From Paenibacillus gyeongsangnamensis (GTDB lineage: Bacteria; Bacillota; Bacilli; Paenibacillales; NBRC-103111), in the NCBI RefSeq assembly GCF_027533625.1, contig NZ_JAQAGZ010000001.1, forward strand, positions 615,464 through 679,463: a DNA stretch of 64,000 nt, read 5' to 3'. This document shows, piece by piece, positions 43,798 to 54,719 of this stretch (positions are counted from its first letter, which is position 1; every line of letters begins with the position of its first letter). Below the pieces are notes generated by a model, which was not told the DNA's origin, searched no databases, and saw nothing but the letters and a program-made list of their open reading frames with translations. The position numbers were made by a program, and so were the translations under genes.

Positions 43798-45051
43798 ATG
43801 CTGAACGGAAAAACGATCGTTCTCGGCGTATGCGGCGGAATCGCCGCTTACAAAGCCGCCGCCTTATGCAGCAAGCTCACGCAGGCGGGCGCGGAGGTTC
43901 GCGTCATCCTGACGGAATCGGCAACGAAGTTCATCGCCCCGCTTACGTTCCAAACGCTCTCGCGCCATCCCGTTGCCGTCGATACGTTCGACGAGAAGGA
44001 CGCTTCCGTCGTGCAGCATATCGATTTGGCGGACAGGGCGGATCTCATTCTCGTTGCGCCGGCGACGGCGAACATGATCGCCAAGATGGCGCACGGGCTT
44101 GCCGACGACATGCTCAGCACGACCCTGCTCGCTACGACGGCGCCGGTGCTGGTCGCTCCGGCCATGAACGTACATATGTACGGCCACCCGTCCGTGGAAG
44201 CGAACATGCAGACGCTGGCGGATCGCGGCGTGCGGTACATTGAGCCGGGAACCGGCCAGCTCGCCTGCGGATATGTGGGCAAGGGCCGTCTGGCCGAGCC
44301 TGAGGAGATCGTGGCGGCGGTGGAGCGATTCTTTCAGGAGAAGCGGATGCTCGCGGGGAAGCGCGTGCTAGTCACGGCAGGTGGAACGATAGAACGAATT
44401 GACCCCGTCCGTTATTTGACCAATGACTCCTCCGGCAAAATGGGATTTGCCATCGCGGAGGAGGCGAGCCGTATGGGGGCGGAAGTCACCCTCGTTACGG
44501 GAAAAACCTCCGTTCCGCTGCCGCCTGGCGTGAAGGCGGTCCGAACGGAGTCGGCGCTGGACATGATGGAGGCCGTATTGTCCCGTCTGCAGGACAACGA
44601 TATCGTCATTAAAGCGGCGGCGGTGGCGGATTACCGCCCGGCCGAGCAGGCGCAGCAGAAGATCAAGAAGAAAAAATCCGAGCTGACCCTGCAGCTTGTG
44701 AAAAATCCGGATATATTAAAAGCCGTCGGCGAGCGCAAGACAACCCAGTTCGTGGTCGGCTTTGCCGCCGAAACGGAGCGCGTGGCCGAGCACGCCATGG
44801 ACAAGCTGAAGCGCAAGAATTCCGATTTGCTGGTGGCGAACGATGTGTCCGCGGAAGGGGCGGGGTTCGGCACGGATACGAACATCGTGAGCTTTTTTGA
44901 CCAGAACGGACTGGTCGAGGCTCTTCCGGTGCTGCCCAAGGCGGAGGTTGCCCGCAGGCTGCTGACGCTCATCGCGAGCCGGATGGAAGGCGGCAAAACA
45001 GCCGCAAATGATCATTCCGGGAACGGAGGAAACGAATGTACGCCAAAGTAA
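43798..45051 (+). CDS. coaBC: Bifunctional phosphopantothenoylcysteine decarboxylase / phosphopantothenate-cysteine ligase
   Basis: Second and third steps of coenzyme A synthesis from phosphopantothenate. The 417 residues begin with the FMN-binding CoaC domain (GKTIVLGVCGGIAAYKAA; catalytic His in VQHIDLADRADL; PAMNVHMY substrate motif) and end with the CTP-dependent CoaB domain (VLVTAGGTIERIDPVRYLTN, KAAAVADYRP). The ATG follows GGAGGAGGAAGTCAA; a longer open frame (from 43738) runs through the repeats and is not used. Overlaps priA by 16 bases. Confidence 0.95.
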   Translation: MLNGKTIVLGVCGGIAAYKAAALCSKLTQAGAEVRVILTESATKFIAPLTFQTLSRHPVAVDTFDEKDASVVQHIDLADRADLILVAPATANMIAKMAHGLADDMLSTTLLATTAPVLVAPAMNVHMYGHPSVEANMQTLADRGVRYIEPGTGQLACGYVGKGRLAEPEEIVAAVERFFQEKRMLAGKRVLVTAGGTIERIDPVRYLTNDSSGKMGFAIAEEASRMGAEVTLVTGKTSVPLPPGVKAVRTESALDMMEAVLSRLQDNDIVIKAAAVADYRPAEQAQQKIKKKKSELTLQLVKNPDILKAVGERKTTQFVVGFAAETERVAEHAMDKLKRKNSDLLVANDVSAEGAGFGTDTNIVSFFDQNGLVEALPVLPKAEVARRLLTLIASRMEGGKTAANDHSGNGGNECTPK

Positions 45052-47525
45052 TCGTGGATGTCCCGGCTCGGCAGACGAACCGGGCTTTCGATTATATCGT
45101 GCCGGAATCGCTGCGGGACTGGATCGCCGTCGGCAGCCGGGTGGGCGTGCCGTTCGGTCCCCGCGTCGTGCAAGGGTTCGTTGTGGAGCTGCAGCCGGAT
45201 ACGGACCAGAACAAGGAGAAGCTGAAGCCGATCGCCCACGCGCTCGATCTGACGCCACCCCTGACGCCGGAGCTGGTCAAGCTGGGACGCTGGATCAGCC
45301 GGACCTACTTGTGCCATGAGGTGACGGCGCTTCAGGCGATGATCCCCGGCGCCCTGAAGGCAAAGTACGAGCGGCATGTGCGTGTAACCGAACCCGCCGA
45401 AGAAGGGGCGGTTTCTTTCTTGCTTCCCCGGCAGCAGGAGATCCTTCAGTATGTGAAGGAAAGAGATTCGGTCGAGCTGGAATCCCTGATGGAGAAGTTC
45501 GGCGGGGACGGGCCGCTCATCCGGCAGCTGATCGAGGAAGGCCGCCTCAGCGAGGTGCAGCTGATCAAGGACCGGATGAGTACCAAGAAAGCGCTCACCG
45601 TATTCCCGCCGGACGACCTGGAGCGGCTGGACGGCTGGATCCGGGAGCTGTCCGCCCGGGCGGCCAAGCAAAAGGAAGTGCTGGAGCATCTCCGGCTCCA
45701 TCCTGAGCCGGTGAAGCTTACGGATCTTCTGGCCAAGCTGAATATCAGCGCGAGTACGGTCAAAGGGCTGGCCGACCGGGGCTGGCTCCGGCTCGAAGAG
45801 GTCGAGGTAATGCGCGATCCGTACGGCTCCCGCACGTTCAAGCCGACCGACCCGCTGCCGCTGACGGCCGAGCAGGAGAAAGTGTTCAGCCGAATTCAGG
45901 GGGCCGTCGTAGGCAGGGAGAAGCGCGTGTTCCTGCTCCACGGGGTAACGGGAAGCGGGAAAACCGAAGTGTATTTGCAGTCGATCCAATCCTGTCTCGA
46001 CATGGGACGCGAGGCGATCGTGCTGGTGCCGGAGATCTCATTGACGCCGCAAATGGTGGAGCGGTTTAAAGGCCGCTTCGGCGAGCGGGTGGCGGTGCTG
46101 CACAGTCGGCTCTCACACGGGGAACGATACGACGAATGGCGCAAAATCATGCGCAAGCAAGTACAGGTCGTCATCGGCGCGCGTTCGGCGATTTTTGCCC
46201 CTTTTACGAGTATCGGCCTGATCATTATCGATGAAGAACACGAGACGACCTATAAGCAGGAAGAAAGTCCGAAGTATCATGCCAGAGAGGTGGCGGCGGC
46301 GCGGGCGTCCTATCACGGGGCGGCGGTTGTACTCGGTTCCGCCACGCCTTCGCTGGAAAGCATGTACCGGACGACGCCGGAGGCCATGGACGATCCGTCG
46401 GAGGACCGGGCGGCATATGAGCTGCTCTCCATGCCGTCGCGCGTAGAGGGCAGGCCGCTGCCGGCCGTACAGATCGTCGATATGCGCGAAGAGCTGAAGC
46501 AGGGCAACCGTTCCATGTTCAGCCGCGGCCTGTATAAAGCGATCGAAGATCGGTTACACAAGAAGGAACAGGTCGTTTTGCTGCTGAACCGGCGGGGCTA
46601 CGCCACATTCGTGATGTGCCGGACGTGCGGTTACGTGGCGGAATGCCCTCACTGCGACATCTCGCTCACCTATCATCAGAGCTCGCATACGATCCGCTGT
46701 CATTACTGCGGCTATGCGGAGCGCGAGCTGTCGACTTGTCCGGAATGCGAAAGCTCGCATATTCGCCACTTTGGAACGGGAACGCAGCGCGTGGAGGAGG
46801 AGCTCGGCAAGCTGTTCCCGGGTATCCGGGTCATCCGGATGGACGTGGACACGACGACCGAGAAGGGCTCGCACGAGAAGTGGCTGACCCTTTTCAAGAA
46901 TCGTCAGGCAGACGTGCTGCTCGGCACGCAGATGGTGGCGAAGGGGCTCGATTTCCCTCACGTCACCTTGGTGGGAGCGCTGGCTGCGGATTCGGTGCTT
47001 AACCTGCCGGACTTCCGGGCGGCGGAACGGACCTTCCAGCTGCTTACGCAGGTGGCGGGCCGGGCCGGACGCCACGAGCTGCCCGGGGAAGTGTTCGTGC
47101 AAACGTATACGCCCGAGCATTACAGCATTTTGACGGCCGCCCGCCACGATTACACCGCATTCATGCGCAAGGAAATGATGCTGCGCAAATTTCATCACTA
47201 TCCGCCGTTCCACCGGCTTATTCTGATCACGCTGACGCATGAGCAGGTTCCCCTGCTTCTCCGCTCGGGGGAAGTGCTGGCAAACCGGCTCAGGGAGATC
47301 GGAAACGACCGAAACCGGTCGGGCGGAGAGCTGGAGGTGCTCGGTCCCGTCGCCTCGCCGATCTCGCGGATCAAGGATAGATATCGTTTTCAATGCATGA
47401 TAAAATATCGGGGGGAAGCGGACATTGCCGCCCTAGTGCAGCAAGCCGCCTCAGTGCTCGACGAAACCGTCAAGCAGCAGAAGCTGACGGTCAGCATCGA
47501 TGTGGACCCGCAATTATTGATGTAG
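45036..47525 (+). CDS. priA: Primosomal protein N' (replication restart helicase)
   Basis: Reloads the replicative helicase at stalled forks. 829 residues: an N-terminal DNA-binding domain (1-110), then the SF2 helicase with Walker A GVTGSGKTEVYL, DEEHE and ATPSLES, and zinc fingers near 527-575 (CRTCGYVAECPHC, CHYCG, CPEC). The conserved GTGTQRVEEEL follows. GGAGGAAACG precedes the ATG, which lies inside the end of coaBC. Confidence 0.96.
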   Translation: MYAKVIVDVPARQTNRAFDYIVPESLRDWIAVGSRVGVPFGPRVVQGFVVELQPDTDQNKEKLKPIAHALDLTPPLTPELVKLGRWISRTYLCHEVTALQAMIPGALKAKYERHVRVTEPAEEGAVSFLLPRQQEILQYVKERDSVELESLMEKFGGDGPLIRQLIEEGRLSEVQLIKDRMSTKKALTVFPPDDLERLDGWIRELSARAAKQKEVLEHLRLHPEPVKLTDLLAKLNISASTVKGLADRGWLRLEEVEVMRDPYGSRTFKPTDPLPLTAEQEKVFSRIQGAVVGREKRVFLLHGVTGSGKTEVYLQSIQSCLDMGREAIVLVPEISLTPQMVERFKGRFGERVAVLHSRLSHGERYDEWRKIMRKQVQVVIGARSAIFAPFTSIGLIIIDEEHETTYKQEESPKYHAREVAAARASYHGAAVVLGSATPSLESMYRTTPEAMDDPSEDRAAYELLSMPSRVEGRPLPAVQIVDMREELKQGNRSMFSRGLYKAIEDRLHKKEQVVLLLNRRGYATFVMCRTCGYVAECPHCDISLTYHQSSHTIRCHYCGYAERELSTCPECESSHIRHFGTGTQRVEEELGKLFPGIRVIRMDVDTTTEKGSHEKWLTLFKNRQADVLLGTQMVAKGLDFPHVTLVGALAADSVLNLPDFRAAERTFQLLTQVAGRAGRHELPGEVFVQTYTPEHYSILTAARHDYTAFMRKEMMLRKFHHYPPFHRLILITLTHEQVPLLLRSGEVLANRLREIGNDRNRSGGELEVLGPVASPISRIKDRYRFQCMIKYRGEADIAALVQQAASVLDETVKQQKLTVSIDVDPQLLM

Positions 47526-47628
47526 TGTGTATCTTTCCTATTTTTGAATATAAATGAACTATACGGAAGCCTTCGGCCGGCAGGGCCAAGGCAACAGGTT
47601 GTCGAACCCGAGAGGATGGTGCTGCTGC

Positions 47629-48111
47629 ATGGCAATTCGAATTATTGTGAAAGACCCGGATCCGGTGCTGCGCGAGAAGTGCAAGCCGGTCACCAAAATT
47701 ACGCCCAATATTCATAAGCTGCTGAACGATATGGCGGATACGATGTACGATGCGGAGGGCGTAGGTTTGGCCGCTCCTCAGATCGGCATTCTGAAGCGCG
47801 TGATCGTAATGGACGTCGGGGACGATCACGGGCTGATCGAGCTGATCAACCCCGAAATCATTGAACGCGAAGGGGAGCAGTTCGGCCCGGAAGGCTGCCT
47901 CAGCATTCCAGGCTTCTCCGGTGATGTCCGGCGCGCGCAGCGGGTCAAGGTCAAGGGCCTGAACCGGAACGGCGAGGAGATCGTGATTGAAGGGGAGGAT
48001 CTGCTGTCGCGCTGCATTCAGCACGAGGTCGATCATTTGAACGGCGTGCTGTATACCGATTTGGCGGAGTCGATGTACAAGAATGAACCGAAGGAACGTG
48101 AAGAAGGATGA
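47629..48111 (+). CDS. def: Peptide deformylase
   Basis: Removes the formyl group from nascent proteins. The 160 residues contain all three metal motifs: [18 protein letters not shown] (Cys ligand) and QHEVDHLNG (two His and catalytic Glu). The start is ATG 47629; the frame is open further upstream but without a good site. Its stop overlaps fmt by four bases (ATGA), so the two are coupled. Confidence 0.96.
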   Translation: MAIRIIVKDPDPVLREKCKPVTKITPNIHKLLNDMADTMYDAEGVGLAAPQIGILKRVIVMDVGDDHGLIELINPEIIEREGEQFGPEGCLSIPGFSGDVRRAQRVKVKGLNRNGEEIVIEGEDLLSRCIQHEVDHLNGVLYTDLAESMYKNEPKEREEG

Positions 48112-49088
48112 GAGTCGTGTTCATGGGCACGCCGGAGTTCGCCGTAGCGTCGCTGCAGACGCTGCTGCAGGATTTGCGGGTCGAGGTCGTCGGCGTTGTC
48201 ACCCAGCCTGACCGGCCGGTGGGGAGGAAGCGCGTGCTGACGCCCCCCCCGGTGAAGGCGGAGGCGCTGAAGCACGGTTTGCCGGTGCTGCAGCCCGAAA
48301 GGATGCGGCGTCCGGAGGCCGTGGAGGCCGTACGGGCGCTGCAGCCGGATTTGATCGTGACGGCGGCGTTCGGGCAAATTCTCCCGAAGACGGTGCTGGA
48401 CCTGCCGAAGCTCGGCTGTATCAACATCCATGCTTCGCTGCTGCCGAAATACCGGGGCGGGGCCCCGATCCATTACGCCGTGATGAACGGAGATCCGGTG
48501 ACGGGCGTAACGATTATGTATATGGCCGAAGGTCTCGATACGGGCGATATGATCAGCCGGGTCGAGGTTCCTATAGGAGATAACGATACGACCGGGACGA
48601 TGTTCGAGAAGTTGAGCATTGCAGGCGCCAAGCTGCTCTCGGAAACGTTGCCGGACCTGCTGGAGGGACGGGTGCAGGCGATGCCGCAAAATGATGAGGA
48701 GGCCGTTTATTCGCCGAACATTTCCCGAGAGCAGGAACGGATCGACTGGTCGAAATCGGCGGTGGACGTATGGAATCTGGTACGGGCCCTGCATCCGCGT
48801 CCGGGGGCATTCACCCTGTGGAACGGGGAAGTGCTGAAGGTATGGCGTTGCGCGAAGCCGGAGTCCGGGACGGCAGCGAAAGCCGGCGCGTTGCCCGGCA
48901 CGATCGTCGGCTTCGGCGAGGACGGCCTTGAGGTGGCCACCGGCAGCGGCGTGCTGCGGATTACCGAGCTTCAGCCGGCGGGCAAGAAGGCGATGGCGGC
49001 CGGTGAGTGGGTGCGCGGAGGACAAGTCGCCGTCGGCACCGTACTCGGCATAGAACCTCAGCAGCGAGCGGAGGGACAGGATGAGTAA
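48108..49088 (+). CDS. fmt: Methionyl-tRNA formyltransferase
   Basis: Formylates initiator Met-tRNA, the reaction that deformylase later reverses. The 326 residues begin [19 protein letters not shown]; the formyl-transfer motif [20 protein letters not shown] is near residue 107 and [13 protein letters not shown] follows. The C-terminal tRNA-binding domain includes [13 protein letters not shown]. It overlaps def at the start and rsmB by eight bases at the end. Confidence 0.96.
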   Translation: MRVVFMGTPEFAVASLQTLLQDLRVEVVGVVTQPDRPVGRKRVLTPPPVKAEALKHGLPVLQPERMRRPEAVEAVRALQPDLIVTAAFGQILPKTVLDLPKLGCINIHASLLPKYRGGAPIHYAVMNGDPVTGVTIMYMAEGLDTGDMISRVEVPIGDNDTTGTMFEKLSIAGAKLLSETLPDLLEGRVQAMPQNDEEAVYSPNISREQERIDWSKSAVDVWNLVRALHPRPGAFTLWNGEVLKVWRCAKPESGTAAKAGALPGTIVGFGEDGLEVATGSGVLRITELQPAGKKAMAAGEWVRGGQVAVGTVLGIEPQQRAEGQDE

Positions 49089-50568
49089 GGGCAGGGGCAA
49101 GGAAGGCGGTACTCATCCGGCAGCTGGCCGTCCGGCTTCGGTGCCGGGTACGGGGCCGAAGCGCGGCAGCGGCGGAGCTGGGAGACCGGGTGCCGGGCGC
49201 CCGCAAGGCGCCGGTAAGCCGGGAGGGCCCGGGGCTCGGCAGGCGGCGCTCGAGGTGCTGCTGCGCGTCGAGCAGGACCGCTCCTACAGCAACCTGCTGC
49301 TGAATCAGACGCTGCAGGCGTTTCGCTTGAGCCAGGCGGACGCGGCTCTTGCCACGGGCATCGTGTACGGCACGGTGCAGCATTTGAATACGATCGATTT
49401 TTTTCTGGAGCGATTCGTCTCGAAGGGGCTGGACAAGCTTCAGCCGTGGGTGCGGAGCCTCCTGCGGCTGAGCTTCTACCAGCTTTATTATTTGGACCGG
49501 GTTCCCGACCACGCCGTCGTGAACGAAGCGGTCAATCTGGCCAAGCGGCGCGGCCACCAGGGCATCTCCGGCATGGTCAACGGCGTGCTGCGCAGCGTGC
49601 TGCGCAGCCGAAGCGAACTGGCCCTGCCGGAGGGGCTGCCGGCGGAACGCCGCATCGCGCTGGCGGCGTCGCACCCCGAATGGCTGGTGCGGCGCTGGCT
49701 GCGCCAGTTCGGCGAGCAGACCGCGCAGCGGATCTGCGAGGCGAACAACGAGCCGCCGCGCGTCAGCCTGCGCGCGAACGGGCTGAAGCTCGGCCGCGCG
49801 GAGCTGATCGAGCGCCTGCGGCAGAGAGGGCTCGAGGCGGAGCCCTCCATGCTCGCCCCGGCCGGCGTCATCGTACGCGGCGGCGGCAATATGGCTTTGA
49901 CGCCGGAGTACGAGGCGGGGCTGTTCTCAGTGCAGGACGAGAGCTCAATGCTAGTCGCGGAATGGGTCGACCCCCAGCCGGGTGAGCGGGTACTAGACTG
50001 CTGCGCCGCGCCCGGCGGGAAGACCGCCCATATGGCCGAGAAGATGGGCGACAGCGGCGAGCTTGTGGCCTGCGACGTGCACGAGCACAAGGAGAAGCTG
50101 ATCCGCGATCAGGCGGAGCGGCTCGGTCTTAAGTCCGTCCGCACCGTCGTAACGGATGCCAGGAAGCTGGCGGAGCGGTTCCCTGCGGAGAGCTTCGACC
50201 GCATTTTGCTCGACGCTCCTTGCTCGGGGCTTGGCGTCATCCGGCGGAAGCCGGACGTGAAGTGGAACAAGTCGGAGGAGGAGCTGGCGGACATCTGTGA
50301 GATTCAGCGCGATCTGCTGAACGCCGTGCAGGGGCAGCTGAAGCCGGGCGGCGTGCTCGTATACAGCACCTGCACGATCGAACGGGCGGAGAACGAGGAG
50401 ATGGTGGAAGCGTTCCTGCAGCGCCACCCGGACTTCGAACCGGATGTCCCCCCGGCGCATCTCTTCGGCCCGGACAGGCCGCCTGCGGCTTATGTGCAGA
50501 TTCTGCCGCAGGACTTCGGCACGGACGGCTTTTTCATCGCGCGCCTGCGCAAACGAGCATCCGTTTAA
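49081..50568 (+). CDS. rsmB: 16S rRNA (cytosine-967-C5)-methyltransferase with Gly/Pro-rich N-terminal extension
   Basis: NusB-like RNA-binding domain (about residues 53-180) fused to an NOL1/NOP2 methyltransferase (230-490). The SAM motif is [16 protein letters not shown]. The two cysteines are in DAPCSGLG near 379 and [13 protein letters not shown] near 429. The first 52 residues are a low-complexity Gly/Pro/Arg/Lys stretch that most relatives lack. It could be real or the start could lie later; no better start with an RBS is present before [10 protein letters not shown]. Followed by rlmN after 74 bp. Confidence 0.92.
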   Translation: MSKGRGKEGGTHPAAGRPASVPGTGPKRGSGGAGRPGAGRPQGAGKPGGPGARQAALEVLLRVEQDRSYSNLLLNQTLQAFRLSQADAALATGIVYGTVQHLNTIDFFLERFVSKGLDKLQPWVRSLLRLSFYQLYYLDRVPDHAVVNEAVNLAKRRGHQGISGMVNGVLRSVLRSRSELALPEGLPAERRIALAASHPEWLVRRWLRQFGEQTAQRICEANNEPPRVSLRANGLKLGRAELIERLRQRGLEAEPSMLAPAGVIVRGGGNMALTPEYEAGLFSVQDESSMLVAEWVDPQPGERVLDCCAAPGGKTAHMAEKMGDSGELVACDVHEHKEKLIRDQAERLGLKSVRTVVTDARKLAERFPAESFDRILLDAPCSGLGVIRRKPDVKWNKSEEELADICEIQRDLLNAVQGQLKPGGVLVYSTCTIERAENEEMVEAFLQRHPDFEPDVPPAHLFGPDRPPAAYVQILPQDFGTDGFFIARLRKRASV

Positions 50569-50642
50569 CACTTATGATACAATAGAAGATGGCTTGCTCT
50601 ATCCTGGGCGGCCAATAGAAAATAACGGGTTGTGATACCATC

Positions 50643-51725
50643 ATGGATTCGGTGCAAACCAAGGGGACAACAGAGAAAAAACCATACGTATACGACTTCA
50701 CGCTCGAAGAGTGGCAGGAATGGGTGAAGCAAAACGGCGAAGCCGCGTTTCGCGGGGGCCAGATTTTCGATTGGCTATACGTCAAAAGGGTTTCAAGCTT
50801 CGCCGAGATGACCAACCTTCCAAAGAGTCTCCGGGAGAAGCTGACGGAGCAGTTCGACTTCGTGACCTTGACGGAAGTGACGCATTACCGCTCCAAGGAC
50901 GGAACCGTTAAATTCCTGTTCGAGCTGTCGGACGGGAACGCGATCGAAACGGTCATCATGAAGCATAATTACGGCAACAGCGTCTGCGTGACGACCCAGG
51001 TCGGCTGCCGCGTCGGATGTACGTTCTGCGCCTCGACGCTCGGCGGTTTGAAGCGGAACCTCAGCCCGGGCGAAATTATCGCCCAGGTCGTCAAGGCGCA
51101 GCAGCTGCTCGATGCAACGGAGGAGCGGGTCAGCAGCATCGTGATTATGGGCATCGGCGAGCCGTTCGAGAACTATGATGCGGTGATGACGTTTCTGAAG
51201 GTGATGATTCACCCGAAGGGCCTGAATATCGGGCAGCGCCATATTACGGTATCGACGAGCGGGATCGTGCCGAACATTTACCGGTTCGCCGACGAGGATA
51301 CGCAGATTAATTTGGCGATTTCGATTCACGCGCCGAACGATGCGCTCCGCTCGAAGCTGATGCCGGTGAACCGCCGGTTCCCGTTCGCGGATCTCATAGA
51401 GGCCTGCCGTTATTACGTCGCTAAGACGGGCCGCCGCATCACCTTCGAATACGCCCTGATGGGCGGAGTGAACGACCAGCCCGAGCATGCCGAGGAGCTG
51501 GCTCAGGTATTGAAAACTTTTCCGCATGCGCATGTGAATTTGATCCCCGTGAATTTCGTCTCGGAGCGCAATTTCGTCCGGACGGAGCGCGATGACATCT
51601 TTACCTTCCAGCGTATACTGGAGCGCAATAAAGTGAACGCCACCATTCGCCGGGAGCAGGGCAGCGACATAGCCGCCGCTTGCGGGCAATTGAGGGCAAA
51701 GCATATGGAATCGGGTGCGAGGTGA
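50643..51725 (+). CDS. rlmN: Dual-specificity RNA methyltransferase RlmN
   Basis: Radical SAM enzyme that methylates A2503 of 23S rRNA and A37 of some tRNAs. 360 residues, with the cluster motif [12 protein letters not shown] (CxxxCxxC near 121-129), [10 protein letters not shown], and the C-terminal acceptor Cys in [12 protein letters not shown]. The N-terminus includes [14 protein letters not shown]. The ribosome-binding site before ATG 50643 is weak. It ends just before prpC. Confidence 0.95.
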   Translation: MDSVQTKGTTEKKPYVYDFTLEEWQEWVKQNGEAAFRGGQIFDWLYVKRVSSFAEMTNLPKSLREKLTEQFDFVTLTEVTHYRSKDGTVKFLFELSDGNAIETVIMKHNYGNSVCVTTQVGCRVGCTFCASTLGGLKRNLSPGEIIAQVVKAQQLLDATEERVSSIVIMGIGEPFENYDAVMTFLKVMIHPKGLNIGQRHITVSTSGIVPNIYRFADEDTQINLAISIHAPNDALRSKLMPVNRRFPFADLIEACRYYVAKTGRRITFEYALMGGVNDQPEHAEELAQVLKTFPHAHVNLIPVNFVSERNFVRTERDDIFTFQRILERNKVNATIRREQGSDIAAACGQLRAKHMESGAR

Positions 51726-51733
51726 ATGTTGGG

Positions 51734-52504
51734 ATGCTGAAAATGGCCTATCAATCCGATATTGGCCGCGTGCGCCAGGTCAATGAAGACCGCGCGATCG
51801 TACAGGAGGATTTGAACGGCCTGACGCTGGCTATCGTCGCTGACGGCATGGGCGGCCATCAGGCCGGGGACATCGCCAGCCAGATGGCGGTGGAGCTGAT
51901 TCAACAGCAGCTCCAATCCATGAATCGCGGGACACCGCTGGACCAGCGCCAGCGGGAGCTGAAAGCGGCGATTGAAGCGGCAAACGAGAAAATATTCGAG
52001 TTCGCTTCCGGCCGGGAAAATTATCATGGAATGGGCACTACGGTGGTTGCCGTCGTCTCGGACGAAAATACGGCCGTCATCGCGCATATCGGCGACAGCC
52101 GGGCTTACCGGATTCACGGCGATCGGATCGAGCAGTTGACCGAGGATCATTCCTTGGTCAACGAGCTCGTCAAGAGCGGCCAAATTACGCCGGAGGAGGC
52201 CGACCATCATCCGCGCCGCAACGTGCTGACCCGGGCGCTCGGGACGGAGCCCTCCATCGAGGTGGACGTACGTGAGATGGTGTGGGAGCCGGGCGACCTG
52301 CTTTTACTGTGCAGCGACGGGCTGAGCGCGCTTCTGACCAGGGATCAGCTGCTGGCGCTGGCGAATGCCGAAGGCGAGCTGGACGACAAGGTGAAGCGTC
52401 TTGTAACCGGCGCGCTGGATGCCGGCGGCGACGACAACATTACCGTCGTTTTAATGGCTCATGCGGCGGGCGGCGTATTACATCACGACGAAGAAGCGAG
52501 GTGA
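51734..52504 (+). CDS. prpC: PP2C-type protein phosphatase
   Basis: Mn2+-dependent Ser/Thr phosphatase that opposes PrkC. The 256 residues contain QSDIGRVRQVNEDRAIV, VADGMGGHQAGDIAS, VAVVSDENTAVIAHIGDSRAY and GDDNITVVL, the four PP2C metal-site motifs. The frame is open from inside rlmN; ATG 51734 is preferred because GAGGTG lies nine bases upstream. Seven bases separate it from prkC. Confidence 0.95.
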   Translation: MLKMAYQSDIGRVRQVNEDRAIVQEDLNGLTLAIVADGMGGHQAGDIASQMAVELIQQQLQSMNRGTPLDQRQRELKAAIEAANEKIFEFASGRENYHGMGTTVVAVVSDENTAVIAHIGDSRAYRIHGDRIEQLTEDHSLVNELVKSGQITPEEADHHPRRNVLTRALGTEPSIEVDVREMVWEPGDLLLLCSDGLSALLTRDQLLALANAEGELDDKVKRLVTGALDAGGDDNITVVLMAHAAGGVLHHDEEAR

Positions 52505-52511
52505 GGCATGA

Positions 52512-54719
52512 ATGATCGGTAAACAGCTGGGAGGACGTTACGAGGTTCTCGAACGGGTCGGCGGCGGCGGAATGGCCATAGTGTATAAGGGACTAGATAT
52601 TTTATTACATCGACATGTCGCCGTTAAAGTCCTTCGTCAGCAGTATGTACACGATGAAGAGTTCATTCAACGGTTCCGCCGCGAAGCGCAGGCGGCTGCC
52701 TCGCTATCGCATCCGAACGTGGTGAGCATCTACGATGTAGGTCAAGAGGAAGACGTTCATTATATCGTGATGGAGTACATAGAAGGCACGACGCTGAACG
52801 ATTTGATCAAAGAGAAGGCTCCGCTTCAGGTGGAGGAAGCCGTCCACATTGCAAGCCAGATCTGCGACGCGCTCGACCATGCCCATCATAATCAAATCAT
52901 TCACCGCGATATCAAGCCTCATAATATCTTAATCGGCAAAAACGGCCGCATCAAAGTGACCGATTTCGGCATCGCGCGGGCCGTCACTTCATCCACGATT
53001 ACGCAAACCGGCTCCGTCGTCGGTTCCGTGCATTATTTTTCCCCGGAGCATGCCAAGGGTACGCCGACCGGCGAGCAGTCGGATCTATACTCTCTGGGGA
53101 TTGTCATGTATCAAATGCTGACGGGCCGACTTCCTTTTCTGGGAGAAAGTCCGATCAGCGTGGCGCTTAAGCATCTTCAGGAGGATGTGGAGGATCCGCG
53201 CAAGGTGAATCCGCTGATTCCTCAAAGCGTCGAGAACATTATTTTGCGCGCAATGCGCAAAAGCACGTCTGAACGTTACCGGTCGGCGAAGGACATGCTG
53301 AACGATTTGGATTCCTGCCTGCAGCCCCAGCGCCGGAACGAGCCGAAAATTCATTTCTTCGACGACGACGAGATGGATGAGGAAAAGACCAGGGTGATGC
53401 CTGCGCTCAGGCCTGGCCAATACACGCCGGATCCCCGGGCAGACGAGTCCGATGATGAAGAGGAGGACGAGGAGGAACCCGGAAAAAAGAACCGATGGGT
53501 AAAGCCGCTCATCTGGTTCATCGTCCTGATGGCGCTCGTCGGGGGCATGTGGTATGCGGTGCAGTATGTGTCCAAGTCTATCGCGCCTCCTTCCGAGGTG
53601 CTCGTGCCGAGCGTCGTAGGCAAGACGCTTGCTGATGCGCAGACGGAGCTCAAGGGCCTGCAGCTCGTGCCTGAAGTCGCCGGCTATGAAGCAAGCAAGG
53701 ACGTTCCGAAGGATACGGTCATCCGCCAGGATCCTTCCAATATGAAGGTCCGGGCCAACTCCAAAGTCAAGCTCACCGTCAGCAGTGGACCGCAAAAACA
53801 GAAAATGCCGGACGTGACGAAGAAGAAGCTGAGCGATGCCTTGGCCCTTCTTGCCCAGCTCGGGTACAAGGAGGACCGGATCTCGGTGGATAAGCAGTAT
53901 ATGGACGCCGATCCGGATTTGGTCATGTCGCAGACACCAGGCGTGGACGAGGACATCGATCCGACCACGGGCACGGTGAAGTTGACTGTGAGCAAAGGAC
54001 GCGAAACGTTCAAGATGCCGAACTTGATCGGCAAGACGGAAGCCGAGGCGCGGAACCAGATTCTCGCCAGCAACCTGAAGCTGGGCAAGGATGCGGTAAC
54101 TTACGAGTCAAGCTACAAACAGTCCAAGGGCCGCGTTATTGTGCAGTTCCCGTTCCAGCCGAACGACGATGTTTACGCGGGCTCGGAAGTGTCGAAGCTG
54201 ATCGTAAGCTCCGGGCTCCCCGATGATGCCGGACCGATGACGGTTACGGTACCGGTAAAGCCGGCACGGGAAGGGAAGCCGTCGACGGTGAAGATCATCC
54301 TGAGCGATGCCCAGTACGATAACTTCGAATATCAGACGCTGAACAACGTAACCAAAACGGAAAATGTGGACGTGAAGCTGGTCGTCGCGCCCGATAAGAA
54401 GGCCACCATTCAATTGAAGGTGGACAATCAGATTACGGACATCCGCACCGTGACGTACCAGGATTATTTGGCGCAGAAAAACGGGGTTCCGCCCGGAAAC
54501 GGCGGCAAGCCGGGAGCCGGCGGCCCGACGACCGGACCGGGTACGGGCACTGCGCCGCCGGCGCCGGGAACGAACGGCGGCGCAGCCCAGAGCCAGCCCG
54601 GCGGCGCGTCCAATCCCGCCGTGCCTGCGGGGGCCAATACCGGTTCCGGTGCAGCCGCACAGGCTGGCGGGACTAACAATACAGGAAATTCGACAGCTAC
54701 AGGAGGCCGAAACCCGTAA
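52512..54719 (+). CDS. prkC: Membrane Ser/Thr protein kinase with PASTA repeats
   Basis: Senses peptidoglycan fragments and regulates germination, biofilm formation and cell-wall metabolism. 735 residues: kinase domain (10-270; VGGGGMAIVYKG, HRDIKPHNIL, DFGIARA), an acidic juxtamembrane stretch (SDDEEEDEEE), one membrane helix (332-352) and three PASTA repeats (about 360-570, from VLVPSVVGKTLADAQ). A beta-rich segment follows, then an extracellular tail from about 655 made almost entirely of Gly, Pro, Ala, Thr and Asn. The tail is longer than in B. subtilis PrkC. Overlaps rsgA by one base. Confidence 0.95.
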   Translation: MIGKQLGGRYEVLERVGGGGMAIVYKGLDILLHRHVAVKVLRQQYVHDEEFIQRFRREAQAAASLSHPNVVSIYDVGQEEDVHYIVMEYIEGTTLNDLIKEKAPLQVEEAVHIASQICDALDHAHHNQIIHRDIKPHNILIGKNGRIKVTDFGIARAVTSSTITQTGSVVGSVHYFSPEHAKGTPTGEQSDLYSLGIVMYQMLTGRLPFLGESPISVALKHLQEDVEDPRKVNPLIPQSVENIILRAMRKSTSERYRSAKDMLNDLDSCLQPQRRNEPKIHFFDDDEMDEEKTRVMPALRPGQYTPDPRADESDDEEEDEEEPGKKNRWVKPLIWFIVLMALVGGMWYAVQYVSKSIAPPSEVLVPSVVGKTLADAQTELKGLQLVPEVAGYEASKDVPKDTVIRQDPSNMKVRANSKVKLTVSSGPQKQKMPDVTKKKLSDALALLAQLGYKEDRISVDKQYMDADPDLVMSQTPGVDEDIDPTTGTVKLTVSKGRETFKMPNLIGKTEAEARNQILASNLKLGKDAVTYESSYKQSKGRVIVQFPFQPNDDVYAGSEVSKLIVSSGLPDDAGPMTVTVPVKPAREGKPSTVKIILSDAQYDNFEYQTLNNVTKTENVDVKLVVAPDKKATIQLKVDNQITDIRTVTYQDYLAQKNGVPPGNGGKPGAGGPTTGPGTGTAPPAPGTNGGAAQSQPGGASNPAVPAGANTGSGAAAQAGGTNNTGNSTATGGRNP

